Below are positions 49,973-58,703 of a DNA stretch of 64,000 nucleotides, in pieces. Origin of the DNA: Vibrio sp. MedPE-SWchi (lineage in GTDB: Bacteria > Pseudomonadota > Gammaproteobacteria > Enterobacterales > Vibrionaceae). The notes under the pieces are model-generated. The model saw only the letters and a list, made by a program, of their open reading frames with translations. It was not told the origin of the DNA and made no database searches. The stretch is from the NCBI GenBank assembly GCA_001874155.1, contig MPDB01000002.1, forward strand, positions 62,001 through 126,000, read 5' to 3'. Numbering within the stretch: position 1 is the stretch's first letter; every line of letters begins with the position of its first letter. A program made the translations under genes and the position numbers.

Positions 49973-50016
49973 AACCTCACAATACCTTGCTAACCATGCG
50001 TAATATTGTGAGGTTT
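49973..50016 (-). terminator. Hairpin terminator between seqA and pgm
   Basis: CCTCACAATA pairs with TATTGTGAGG around an 18-nt loop. On the minus strand it is followed by a run of seven T residues. It lies just after the seqA stop and before the pgm start, so read-through from seqA would be reduced. Confidence 0.8.
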
Positions 50017-50027
50017 TAATCAAAATT

Positions 50028-50570
50028 CTAAATGGTATTCGTAACCTTTTCGATTAAGTCAGCTGGGAAATTCATTCTCGTCATCAGCTGCTCGGTCATT
50101 TGTCGTTTTCGACTGGTGTTGCTGTTCGTGATAACCCAAAACGGCGTATTAGGAATGGCTTTTGGCTTCGTTGTTGTTCCACTCGCTAGTAAGGTCTGTT
50201 CATTATCAGCGAAATAAACACGCTTACGGCCCTTAACTTGAGTTGCTTCAGAAAAGCTTTCCGGGTTAATTCTATGAAGTGTGGATAGCACCAGCATGAA
50301 ACGGTCAATCGCTTTCTTAAGTCCGGCAAACTCGTCGGAGATTAACAGAGAGCGCATTTCTTTTACGCTATCAACAACAGGTGCTTTTACAGCATCTTTA
50401 CTCACTACGATACTTCTTGCTGCAGCTCGCTTCGTTTGCTGAGCAACTGGTGTTGTCTCGTCATTTGCATTCAGTAAGCGACGTAAAATATCCGACGCAC
50501 TTTCACCTATATGTTCCGTTTGGCTTGCAATATAACGGTATAGATCTTCATCAACCTCAATTGTTTTCAT
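50028..50570 (-). CDS. seqA: Negative regulator of replication initiation SeqA
   Basis: SeqA, 180 residues, binds hemimethylated GATC sites, sequesters oriC and delays re-initiation. The N-terminal multimerisation domain MKTIEVDEDLYRYIASQTEHIGESASDILRRLL is seen as MKTIEVDEDLYRYIA and ESASDILRRLL (about 1-33), and the DNA-binding domain includes GRKRVYFA and the loop TTTKPKAIPNTPFWVITNSN (about 131-150). The linker is Ala/Lys-rich. It is divergent from ybfF, matching the E. coli arrangement. Confidence 0.96.
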   Translation of the reverse strand: MKTIEVDEDLYRYIASQTEHIGESASDILRRLLNANDETTPVAQQTKRAAARSIVVSKDAVKAPVVDSVKEMRSLLISDEFAGLKKAIDRFMLVLSTLHRINPESFSEATQVKGRKRVYFADNEQTLLASGTTTKPKAIPNTPFWVITNSNTSRKRQMTEQLMTRMNFPADLIEKVTNTI

Positions 50571-50647
50571 TCGCTTTTCACAATCTCTATGTTTAAACTC
50601 TTCAGGATTATAGCGAGATCTTTACTGATACTCTACGCCAACCCATC

Positions 50648-51424
50648 ATGAAAAAGATAAAAATGTCACAACTGCTCAACTATAAGCTCGAAGGCACTGG
50701 CCAAACCCTCGTTTTAATTCATGGCTTATTTGGTAACCTAGATAATCTCGGCGTACTTGCCCGTGATCTTTCACAAGATCACCAAGTGCTCAGCATAGAT
50801 TTGAGAAACCATGGGTTATCGTTTCACTCCAATACACACGACTATCAATCTATGGCTGAGGATGTGATTCATTTACTCCATCATCTTAATCTATCGAATG
50901 TTACGCTCATCGGCCACTCCATGGGCGGCAAAGTCGCCATGAAAGCCGCTGAAACAATTCAGGATGATATTACCAAGCTGATTGTGTTAGACATGGCGCC
51001 CGTTGAATATAAAGTTCACAGACATGAGAATGTTCTCAATGGACTGCAAGCCGTGATTGACGCAAAGCCGAAAAGCCGCCGAGATGCGCTAGAAGCGTTA
51101 GCTCTGCACATCGAAATCGATGGTGTTCGTCAGTTTCTTGCGAAGTCTCTATATCGAGACGAAGACATCATGAATTGGCGTTTCAATGTTGATTCTTTAG
51201 TCGAGAATTACTGGGAGATACTCGGGTGGAAGACCTTAGAGCCAGTGAATACTCCCACTCTTTTTGTTAAGGGAGCGGAGTCAGATTATCTACTAGCGGA
51301 ACACCAGAGTTTAATTCAGCAGCAATTCCCAAATGCAAAGGCTCATATTATCGCGAATACTGGCCATTGGCTTCACGCAGAGAAGCCTAAAGAAGTACTG
51401 CGAGTTATGAGAAACTACCTATAG
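50648..51424 (+). CDS. ybfF: Alpha/beta-hydrolase esterase YbfF
   Basis: This 258-residue hydrolase is close to E. coli YbfF, an acyl-CoA/short-chain esterase. The oxyanion segment is LIHGLFGNLDNLGVLARDL (about 23-41), the nucleophile elbow is GHSMGGKVAM (about 94-103, Ser nucleophile), and the catalytic His lies in NTGHWLHAEKP (about 238-248). An alternative ATG at 50663 would remove five residues (MKKIK) and cannot be excluded because neither has a strong ribosome-binding site. It is divergent from seqA. Confidence 0.93.
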   Translation: MKKIKMSQLLNYKLEGTGQTLVLIHGLFGNLDNLGVLARDLSQDHQVLSIDLRNHGLSFHSNTHDYQSMAEDVIHLLHHLNLSNVTLIGHSMGGKVAMKAAETIQDDITKLIVLDMAPVEYKVHRHENVLNGLQAVIDAKPKSRRDALEALALHIEIDGVRQFLAKSLYRDEDIMNWRFNVDSLVENYWEILGWKTLEPVNTPTLFVKGAESDYLLAEHQSLIQQQFPNAKAHIIANTGHWLHAEKPKEVLRVMRNYL

Positions 51425-51528
51425 TTCAATTATCTATTTGAACTGAGGTATTGATAATTTTATGTGCATTAACTTTAGCGTTTAACAATGCTATAGTGCG
51501 CGCAAGTAAATTGGCATAAAGGGATATC

Positions 51529-51750
51529 ATGCTCTACGACTATATGAATATGCTCGAGTCTATCGGTTTAGACTTACTTTTTGCATCTATCTTCTTCCTT
51601 ATTGGTATGGCGATTAAAGATGTTCTCAAACAGGGCAATGTTCCACCATTTGGGCGTCGTATTGTATGGCTAGTTCTTTTCCTCGGTTGTGCTGGATTCA
51701 TCACGAAAGGGATAATCCAAATTAGCTGGGAAGGAACAGGGCTAGGCTAA
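51529..51750 (+). CDS. Small membrane protein, DUF2788-like
   Basis: This 73-residue protein has two membrane helices (about 13-29 and 43-62) joined by a short basic loop (DVLKQGNVPPFGRRIV). I believe it belongs to DUF2788, found beside fldA and fur in Vibrionaceae and relatives. Function unknown. AAAGGGAT lies about 8 nt before the ATG. fldA begins 51 bp after its stop, so co-transcription is likely. It sits where E. coli has the LexA-regulated gene ybfE. Confidence 0.8.
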   Translation: MLYDYMNMLESIGLDLLFASIFFLIGMAIKDVLKQGNVPPFGRRIVWLVLFLGCAGFITKGIIQISWEGTGLG

Positions 51751-51800
51751 CGCCTGTTTCTTTATTCCCCGACACAGACAATATGAAAGGTAATGACTCT

Positions 51801-52334
51801 ATGGCAAGTGTAGGTATCTTCTTCGGTAGCGACACCGGCAACACTGAAGCTGTTGCAAAGATGATTCAAAAGCAACTAGGCAAACAACTAGTTCATGTTC
51901 AAGACATTGCAAAAAGCAGCAAAGAAGACATTGATAACTTTGATCTGCTTCTTCTTGGCATTCCAACTTGGTATTACGGCGAAGCTCAATGCGATTGGGA
52001 CGATTTCTTCCCAGAATTAGAAGACATTGATTTCTCTACCAAGCTTGTCGCTATTTTCGGTTGTGGTGACCAAGAAGATTACGCAGAATACTTCTGTGAC
52101 GCGATGGGAACAGTTCGTGACATCGTAGAAGCGAAAGGCGGAACAATTCTGGGCTATACCTCAACGGAAGGCTATGAGTTTGAAGCGTCAAAAGGATTGG
52201 TCGAAGGTGATGAGAATCAATTCGTAGGTCTGTGCATCGACGAAGATCGCCAACCAGAGCTTACAGACGCACGTGTTAGCGCCTGGGTTAAGCAAATCCA
52301 TGAAGAAATGTGTCTATCAGAACTATCTGATTAG
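51801..52334 (+). CDS. fldA: Flavodoxin I
   Basis: FldA, 177 residues, is a long-chain FMN protein that carries low-potential electrons to enzymes such as pyruvate formate-lyase activase, IspG/IspH and biotin synthase. The FMN phosphate loop is FFGSDTGNTEAVAK (about 7-20), the first flavin-stacking loop is PTWYYGEAQ (about 56-64) and the second is GCGDQEDYAEYF (about 88-99). The start at 51801 is chosen because MASVGIFFGSD matches the family; an ATG six codons upstream (51783) is in frame. It is a possible redox partner for the Rnf/Rsx complex in this window. Confidence 0.97.
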   Translation: MASVGIFFGSDTGNTEAVAKMIQKQLGKQLVHVQDIAKSSKEDIDNFDLLLLGIPTWYYGEAQCDWDDFFPELEDIDFSTKLVAIFGCGDQEDYAEYFCDAMGTVRDIVEAKGGTILGYTSTEGYEFEASKGLVEGDENQFVGLCIDEDRQPELTDARVSAWVKQIHEEMCLSELSD

Positions 52335-52353
52335 TCAGCCAAAATTTTCAATA

Positions 52354-52380
52354 AAAACCTCCTTTCATGGGAGGTTTTTT
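52354..52380 (+). terminator. Terminator of fldA
   Basis: AAAACCTCC pairs with GGAGGTTTT around a 7-nt loop, followed by further T residues. The A run on the left may also serve the convergent DUF4442 gene. Confidence 0.9.
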
Positions 52381-52416
52381 ATTGTCTACAATTTGGCCAT
52401 CCAGCGTAATCTAGAT

Positions 52417-52899
52417 TCACTCCTGCCTAAATTTAGGCTTTTTCCGCACATATAACGTTCTTTGCACCTCAGACACAATCTCACCCTTACTATTCTTGAC
52501 GTGGATGATGAACTCAGGGAAACACTTATCGCCATTTTGAGTCGAGGTAAGAATAGAGTCCAGTTGCCCCTGAGGCACTATAAAGTCTGCATAAAGGTCA
52601 CTATTGCCGGGTTTGATAAAGTTGATGCTCGCCTCTTTATCCCATACATAATATCGTTCACCTAGAATCCCCATCAACATCAGTGAGTAAACAGGATCGG
52701 TCATAGAAAAAATACTGCCACCATATTGAGTGCGGTTGGCATTCTTATTCCACCACCTTAGTTTTAGCTTCATGCTGACTTCTTTGAAGTCTTCACTAAT
52801 TGATACAATTTTGATTCCTGAACCCCAGAACGGAGGCCAAATGTTCAGAGCAAACTTTACAATGCCCGGTTTATAAACTTTAGATAGAAAAGAGTCCAT
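52417..52899 (-). CDS. DUF4442-family hotdog-fold protein
   Basis: This 160-residue protein resembles DUF4442 proteins of the PaaI/YiiD-like hotdog thioesterase superfamily. Visible features are NIWPPFWGSGIKI near the N-terminus, then WWNKNANRTQYGGSIFSMTDPVYSLMLM, seen as NKNANRTQYGGSIFSM (about 51-66), which is the family helix segment, and KEASINFIKPGNSDLYADF toward the middle. Catalytic activity and substrate are unknown. It is oriented opposite to its neighbours fldA and fur and so is an insertion in the otherwise conserved fldA-fur order. Confidence 0.82.
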   Translation of the reverse strand: MDSFLSKVYKPGIVKFALNIWPPFWGSGIKIVSISEDFKEVSMKLKLRWWNKNANRTQYGGSIFSMTDPVYSLMLMGILGERYYVWDKEASINFIKPGNSDLYADFIVPQGQLDSILTSTQNGDKCFPEFIIHVKNSKGEIVSEVQRTLYVRKKPKFRQE

Positions 52900-53102
52900 T
52901 TCGATTCAGCATCCGATATAAATGACTTGAAATTGTTACATAAAAGTTACTGGTCTGACATCTCAGTCTTCATTATTTGCAACCTTTATCATGGAATCAT
53001 AATAACCCTTTGAACTTGACGGTTTATTGTTGCCTACTACTGCCCTATAATAAGTAGAATAGTGGAATCTGTTACGACCGCAGAACATCAACAGGAAAGC
53101 AT

Positions 53103-53552
53103 ATGTCAGACAACAACCAAGCGCTAAAAAATGCTGGTCTTAAAATAACCCTTCCAAGGCTTAAGATTTTAGAAATATTACAACAACCAGCTAGCCAACA
53201 TATCAGCGCTGAGGATTTGTATAAGAAGTTGATCGATCTAGGGGAAGAAATTGGTTTAGCCACCGTTTACCGCGTCCTTAACCAATTTGATGATGCTGGT
53301 ATTGTTACGCGCCATCACTTTGAAGGTGGTAAATCAGTATTCGAACTGTCTACTCAACAGCATCATGACCACCTAGTTTGCCTTGATTGTGGCACCGTGA
53401 TCGAATTTGCAGATGACCTAATCGAAGAGCGTCAAAAAGAGATTGCTAAAAAGTTCAATGTAGAACTCACTAACCATAGTCTTTACCTGTACGGAAAATG
53501 TACGAGTGGTGATTGCAAAGAAAAATCAGACGCACATAAGCCGAAAAAATAA
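53103..53552 (+). CDS. fur: Ferric uptake regulator Fur
   Basis: Fur, 149 residues, is the iron-sensing repressor of siderophore and iron-transport genes. The winged-helix domain (LKITLPRLKILEILQ, ATVYRVLNQFDDAGIV, about 12-70) is followed by the dimerisation domain with the metal-binding HHDHLVCLDCG (about 87-97) and a C-terminal CTSGDC zinc-type pair. It lies just after fldA as in E. coli, separated here by the DUF4442 gene. Confidence 0.98.
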   Translation: MSDNNQALKNAGLKITLPRLKILEILQQPASQHISAEDLYKKLIDLGEEIGLATVYRVLNQFDDAGIVTRHHFEGGKSVFELSTQQHHDHLVCLDCGTVIEFADDLIEERQKEIAKKFNVELTNHSLYLYGKCTSGDCKEKSDAHKPKK

Positions 53553-53580
53553 ATCGCCTAAAATGTACCTCTAAACATAA

Positions 53581-53612
53581 AAATGCCAGCATATTCATGC
53601 TGGCATTTTTTA
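53581..53612. terminator. Bidirectional terminator between fur and glnS
   Basis: AAATGCCAGCAT pairs perfectly with ATGCTGGCATTT around ATTC, with T residues after it and A residues before it. Confidence 0.93.
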
Positions 53613-53638
53613 TCTAGTCGATATTTATGAATAGAGCC

Positions 53639-55297
53639 TTAGCCAACCCAAGTATCTCTTAGGCCAACAGTGCGGTTAAACACCAACGCACTTTCTGTCG
53701 AGTCTTTTGAATCGATACAAAAATAACCCGTTCTTTCAAACTGATAGCCTTGGTCAGAGCTAGCCGATGCTAAGCTTGCTTCAACAAAACCGTTCATCTT
53801 CACTAGAGAGTCAGGGTTGATTGTTGCAGAGAAATTCTCTTCCGCCGCTGGGTTTGCCACGGTAAATAGACGATCGTATAAACGAATCTCAGCAGGCAAT
53901 GCCTTGTCAGCAGAAACCCAGTGAATGACACCTTTTACTTTGCGGCCGTCAGCTGGGTTTTTGCCTAGCGTTTCGTTGTCATAAGAACAGAAGATAGTCG
54001 TGATATTGCCTTCCGCATCTTTTTCAATACGCTCAGCTTTAATCACATACGCACCACGTAAGCGAACTTCTTTACCTAGAACCAAACGCTTGTATTTTTT
54101 GTTTGCCTCTTCACGGAAGTCATCACGCTCAATCCAAACTTCACGAGTAAATGGGACTTCACGAGTGCCCATTTCAGGTTTATTCGGGTGGTTAGCTACA
54201 GTTAATGTCTCAACATCATTCGCATCGAAGTTCTCGATCACAATTTTAATCGGGTCTAGAACCGCCATCGCACGCGGAGCGTTTTCATTCAGATCATCAC
54301 GAATACAAGATTCTAATGAACCAAACTCAATCATGTTTTCTTGCTTAGTCACACCGATACGCTTACAGAACTCACGGATCGAACCAGGCGTGAAGCCGCG
54401 GCGACGTAAACCAGAAATAGTAGGCATACGTGGGTCGTCCCAGCCTTCAACTAAATTATCAACCACCAGTTGATTTAGTTTACGCTTAGACATCACCGTA
54501 TATTCAAGATTAAGGCGACTAAACTCATATTGGTGTGGTTGACACTCAATCGAGATATTGTCCAATACCCAGTCATACAGACGACGGTTGTCTTGAAACT
54601 CCAGCGTACATAGAGAGTGAGAGATACCTTCTATCGCATCAGAAATACAGTGCGTAAAGTCATACATCGGATAGATGCACCACTTGTCGCCTGTTTGATG
54701 GTGATGAGCAAAACGAACACGGTAAATCACGGGATCGCGCATCACCATGAAAGATGAGCTCATATCAATTTTTGCACGTAGACAAGCAGTGCCTTCTTTA
54801 AAGCCACCGTCACGCATTTTTTCAAACAGCGCTAAATTTTCTTCAGGGCTGCGTTCACGATATGGACTCGCTTTACCAGGCTCTTTTAACGTACCACGGT
54901 ACTCACGAATCTGCTCCGGGCTCAGCTCATCAACATAAGCCAAGCCTTTATTAATAAGCTCAACAGCATAATCATAAAGCGTATCGAAGTAGTTAGATGA
55001 ATAGCAGATGTCTCCTGACCATTCAAAGCCTAACCAGCTTACGTCGTTCATTATTGACTCAACGTATTCAACATCTTCTTTTTCAGGGTTGGTATCATCA
55101 AAGCGTAGATTACACTGTCCCTGATAGTCCTGAGCAATACCGAAGTTCAAACAAATAGATTTAGCGTGTCCAATATGCAAGTAACCATTCGGCTCTGGCG
55201 GGAAACGAGTATGCACGCTTGTGTGTTTGCCATCCGCTAGATCTTTATCAATGATCTGGCGAATGAAATTCGATGGTCGAGCCTCAGCTTCAGTCAT
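53639..55297 (-). CDS. glnS: Glutaminyl-tRNA synthetase
   Basis: GlnS, 552 residues, charges tRNA-Gln directly with glutamine. It is a class I synthetase with the HIGH motif in [15 protein letters not shown] (about 33-47) and a KMSKS-type loop in [13 protein letters not shown] (about 266-278). The C-terminal anticodon-binding beta-barrels include [21 protein letters not shown], seen as [10 protein letters not shown] and [13 protein letters not shown]. Start and length match E. coli GlnS (554 residues). It is monocistronic between fur and nagE. Confidence 0.98.
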   Translation of the reverse strand: MTEAEARPSNFIRQIIDKDLADGKHTSVHTRFPPEPNGYLHIGHAKSICLNFGIAQDYQGQCNLRFDDTNPEKEDVEYVESIMNDVSWLGFEWSGDICYSSNYFDTLYDYAVELINKGLAYVDELSPEQIREYRGTLKEPGKASPYRERSPEENLALFEKMRDGGFKEGTACLRAKIDMSSSFMVMRDPVIYRVRFAHHHQTGDKWCIYPMYDFTHCISDAIEGISHSLCTLEFQDNRRLYDWVLDNISIECQPHQYEFSRLNLEYTVMSKRKLNQLVVDNLVEGWDDPRMPTISGLRRRGFTPGSIREFCKRIGVTKQENMIEFGSLESCIRDDLNENAPRAMAVLDPIKIVIENFDANDVETLTVANHPNKPEMGTREVPFTREVWIERDDFREEANKKYKRLVLGKEVRLRGAYVIKAERIEKDAEGNITTIFCSYDNETLGKNPADGRKVKGVIHWVSADKALPAEIRLYDRLFTVANPAAEENFSATINPDSLVKMNGFVEASLASASSDQGYQFERTGYFCIDSKDSTESALVFNRTVGLRDTWVG

Positions 55298-55457
55298 CTA
55301 TAGCACCTCAATATGATTTAGTGTTGTCTGAAAATATAGCCGTTAATGATCCACAATTACGAGCCTTTACACAATAAGATCTCGCACTTAATTATCAAAT
55401 AGTCACCGATTCGATGAAGTTTGCACCACACCGTGCTACTTTATTTCTAACAGGCAC

Positions 55458-55484
55458 AAAAAAGCCCCCCTAATGGGAGGCTTT
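55458..55484 (-). terminator. Terminator of nagE
   Basis: AAAGCC-CCC pairs with GGG-GGCTTT across a TAAT loop with one bulge. On the minus strand a T run follows. It is 30 bp beyond the nagE stop. Confidence 0.85.
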
Positions 55485-55514
55485 CAAATATTACTTACTT
55501 GTCGTATTTGGCGA

Positions 55515-57086
55515 CTAAGGAAGTTTTACTTCAGATAAATCTTCGCCTGGACCGATTGCTTTCATTTCGCCAGCAACGATTTCAGCTAGTGGGCCAAGAA
55601 TGACTTGAAGGTTGTTTTCACCCAATTTCACAACACCTTTAGCACCTAGCTTCTTAAGTACAGCTTCATCAGCGATAGAGCGGTCTTTAAGAGTTAGACG
55701 TAGACGAGTGATACAAGCGTCAATTGAAGTCAAGTTGTCGTGACCACCAAGAGCTTTCAGGTATTGGCGTGCAACGTCACCTTTTGGAGCATCACCAGCT
55801 GGAGCTGCTGCTTCTTCGTCATCGCCTTCACGGCCTGGTGACTTAAGGTCAAATGCACGGATAGCGAAGCTGAATGTGAAGAAGTATAGAGCACCAAATG
55901 CTAGACCAATCAATAGTAGAGTGAATGGTTTAGTTGCTAGACCCCAGTTCAATACGAAGTCGATAAGACCTGCAGAGAAACCAAAGCCGTGTAGCGTACC
56001 AAACATATTAGCAACAACTAGAGATAGACCAGTAAACACAGCGTGCATTGCATATAGCGCAGGTGCTAGGAATACAAACATGAATTCTAGTGGCTCTGTA
56101 ATACCCGTTAGGAATGAACAGAAACCGACAGAGAATAGTGCACCACCAACTTGGCTGCGTTTTTCAGCAGGAGCTGCAAGGTACATAGCAAGAGCAGCAC
56201 CAGGAAGACCAAACATCATTACAGGGAAGAAGCCGTTCATGAATACACCAGCACTCTTATCGCCACCGAAGTAACGGTGAAGGTCACCAGACTTAACAGT
56301 TTCAGTTACTTCTTTCACTGTCGCAGTGATCTCTGGGTTTACAGAGTTAGCAAATTCGAACGTGTGAGCTTGACCAGCAACAAGAGTCTTAGCAAGAGCA
56401 GGGTCCACACAAAGCTGTTGAATAGCAGGTAGAGCTTGACCAGCAGCTTCAGCGCCAGTTACTAGGATTTCTTGACAAGTACCCATACCGAACCAGAAGT
56501 ACGAGTTCAATACGTGGTGAAGACCAACAGGGATAAGTGCACGGTTAAGTGTACCGTATACGAACTGACCAATAGCACCAGAAGTAGAAACAGCGTGTGC
56601 TAGAGCATCAAGACCACTTTGGATTGAAGGCCATACAACACCAGCTATCGCACCAGCAACTAGGGCAAATAGACCAGCCATAATTGGTACAAGACGTTTG
56701 CCAGAGAAGAATGCTAGCCACTCAGGAAGACGAGTTGCGTGGAATGCATTGTAAGAGTGGCCCGCGATGATACCTGCGAAGATACCGCCGAAGAAAGACA
56801 TGTTTACGTCAGCGTTAATTGTTGTAGCTGTAGCCGTTAATACGAAGTAAGAAACCGCACCAGCAAGACCAGCTGCACCGTTACCGTCTTTTGCAAGACC
56901 GATTGCGATACCTAGACCGAATAGTAGCGGAAGGTTACCAAAAATTGCTCCACCAGCTTGCGCCATGAAAGCGATATCTAACAGGTCACCTTGACCTAAA
57001 CGTAGTAAAAGCGCCGCAATAGGTAGCGTTGCGATAGGCAGCATTAGAGCTTTACCTAGCTTTTGCGCATATCCAAGAATATTCAC
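55515..57086 (-). CDS. nagE: PTS N-acetylglucosamine transporter, IIC-IIB
   Basis: This 523-residue glucose-superfamily PTS permease imports and phosphorylates N-acetylglucosamine. The EIIC membrane domain spans about residues 1-390 (MNILGYAQKLGKALMLPIATLPIAALLLR, seen as KLGKALMLPIATLPIAALL; GITEPLEFMFVFLAP is the sugar-binding segment). The EIIB domain follows a Glu/Ala-rich linker, with the phosphocysteine in SIDACITRLRLTL (about 456-468). No EIIA domain is fused, unlike E. coli NagE (about 648 residues), so EIIA must come from another protein such as Crr. Its position opposite nagA-nagC supports the substrate call. Confidence 0.93.
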   Translation of the reverse strand: MNILGYAQKLGKALMLPIATLPIAALLLRLGQGDLLDIAFMAQAGGAIFGNLPLLFGLGIAIGLAKDGNGAAGLAGAVSYFVLTATATTINADVNMSFFGGIFAGIIAGHSYNAFHATRLPEWLAFFSGKRLVPIMAGLFALVAGAIAGVVWPSIQSGLDALAHAVSTSGAIGQFVYGTLNRALIPVGLHHVLNSYFWFGMGTCQEILVTGAEAAGQALPAIQQLCVDPALAKTLVAGQAHTFEFANSVNPEITATVKEVTETVKSGDLHRYFGGDKSAGVFMNGFFPVMMFGLPGAALAMYLAAPAEKRSQVGGALFSVGFCSFLTGITEPLEFMFVFLAPALYAMHAVFTGLSLVVANMFGTLHGFGFSAGLIDFVLNWGLATKPFTLLLIGLAFGALYFFTFSFAIRAFDLKSPGREGDDEEAAAPAGDAPKGDVARQYLKALGGHDNLTSIDACITRLRLTLKDRSIADEAVLKKLGAKGVVKLGENNLQVILGPLAEIVAGEMKAIGPGEDLSEVKLP

Positions 57087-57202
57087 CTTAAGTTCCCCCT
57101 ATAGGATTTAATATTTATACGAGCGACTTATTTCGGTCACTCAATTTAGTCATAATCAGTTTATGTCATTAATTTTGCCCCGCAAATTAAAACCTTATCA
57201 TT

Positions 57203-57218
57203 TGTGATCCTAATCACC
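57203..57218. promoter_or_regulatory. CRP-like site between nagE and nagA
   Basis: TGTGA-TCCTAA-TCACC differs by one base from the CRP consensus. It lies 117-132 bp before the nagE start. CRP activation of nag genes is established in enteric bacteria. Confidence 0.65.
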
Positions 57219-57263
57219 AGAAACGGCCAAATACCAAGGTTTTTGCTAGCTAGATCATAAAAC

Positions 57264-57294
57264 TTATTTTACAATTCAAAAAAATGGTAAAATG
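57264..57294. promoter_or_regulatory. Possible NagC operator between nagE and nagA
   Basis: TTATTTTAC at 57264-57272 and GGTAAAATG at 57286-57294 form an inverted repeat with one mismatch, and the AT-rich composition resembles E. coli NagC sites. NagC often bridges two such sites between divergent nag genes. I did not find a second equally good copy. The rest of this 478-bp gap shows only AT-rich promoter-like DNA. Confidence 0.45.
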
Positions 57295-57564
57295 ACGATA
57301 ATATTTCGGTGTACTTAACATTATTGAATATAGACGAGCGCAATAAAATAAAGGGTTCTGATAGGTTTTGGCGATAACGACAACCTTCATAGAAAGCGTT
57401 GTAAACACAGCCCTAAAGAGCATTAAACCTCGTCATTTCACACCGTTTGCTAACGAGAATTTCGACCTAATTGAACGACAAAAAAGAAGTTTGGATTAAT
57501 CTTTTTATTTTCAATTGAGTTCAATAAAATTTACATAATTTTAAAACATAAGGATTAGCTGATC

Positions 57565-58701
57565 ATGTATGCGCTAACTAATTGCAAAATCTTTACCGGC
57601 AGCGATGTGCTTGTTAATCATGCCGTTATTATCAATGAAGGACTGATCGAGGCTGTTTGTCCTTTATCAGAACTGCCGTCTGGAATCGAAGCTAAAGATT
57701 TGCAAGGCGCAAACCTGAGCCCAGGCTTCATTGATCTTCAGCTTAATGGCTGTGGCGGTGTCATGCTTAATGATGAAATTACCGCTGATACTATGCAAAC
57801 AATGCACCGAGCAAATCTAAAATCAGGTTGTACTAGCTTCCTTCCTACCCTAATCACATCTTCTGATGAAGATATGAGAAATGCGATTTCTGCTGCACGT
57901 GAATACCATGATAAGTACCAAAATCAATCTCTGGGTCTACACCTAGAAGGGCCTTATTTAAATGTGTTAAAAAAAGGCATTCATAGTGTTGACCACATTC
58001 GACCTTCCGACAGCAGCATGATCGATCTGATTTGCGAAAACGCAGATCTAGTGACCAAAATTACTCTTGCTCCTGAACTCAATGAGCCAGAACATATAGA
58101 GCGCCTAAAGAAAGCCGGTGTTGTTGTTTCGATCGGCCACACTAACGCAACGTATGCAGAAGCTCGTCAAAGTTTTGATGCTGGCATTACATTTGCGACT
58201 CACCTATTTAACGCTATGACACCAATGGTTGGACGTGAACCAGGTGTTGTCGGTGCAATTTATGATACTCCAGAGGTATATGCGGGTATCATCGCAGATG
58301 GCTTCCATGTCGATTACGCTAACATCCGAATTGCTCACAAAATTAAGGGTGAGAAGCTCGTATTAGTGACCGATGCCACAGCTCCAGCAGGCGCTGAGAT
58401 GGATTACTTTATTTTTGTCGGCAAGAAAGTATATTACCGTGATGGCAAGTGTGTTGATGAGAATGGCACACTTGGCGGCTCTGCACTGACTATGATTGAA
58501 GCAGTTCAAAATACAGTAGAGCATGTCGGTATCGCTTTGGATGAAGCTCTTCGTATGGCAACGCTATACCCAGCTGCAGCAATAGGTGTTGAAGACCAAC
58601 TAGGCCGAATTAAGAAAGGCATGGTGGCAAACCTCGCTGTATTTGATAGAGACTTTAATGTTCAAGCGACTGTTGTTAACGGACAATACGAGCAGAATTA
58701 A
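57565..58701 (+). CDS. nagA: N-acetylglucosamine-6-phosphate deacetylase
   Basis: NagA, 378 residues, removes acetate from GlcNAc-6-phosphate, the first cytoplasmic step after NagE uptake. It is an amidohydrolase TIM barrel. Visible residues are [15 protein letters not shown] (about 51-65), the metal ligand Glu in LHLEGPYLN (about 129-137), His ligands in SIGHTNATY and [10 protein letters not shown] (about 191-221), and the catalytic Asp in VTDATAPAG (about 270-278). AAGGAT lies about 10 nt before the ATG. nagC begins 2 bp after its stop. Confidence 0.97.
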   Translation: MYALTNCKIFTGSDVLVNHAVIINEGLIEAVCPLSELPSGIEAKDLQGANLSPGFIDLQLNGCGGVMLNDEITADTMQTMHRANLKSGCTSFLPTLITSSDEDMRNAISAAREYHDKYQNQSLGLHLEGPYLNVLKKGIHSVDHIRPSDSSMIDLICENADLVTKITLAPELNEPEHIERLKKAGVVVSIGHTNATYAEARQSFDAGITFATHLFNAMTPMVGREPGVVGAIYDTPEVYAGIIADGFHVDYANIRIAHKIKGEKLVLVTDATAPAGAEMDYFIFVGKKVYYRDGKCVDENGTLGGSALTMIEAVQNTVEHVGIALDEALRMATLYPAAAIGVEDQLGRIKKGMVANLAVFDRDFNVQATVVNGQYEQN

Positions 58702-58703
58702 TA

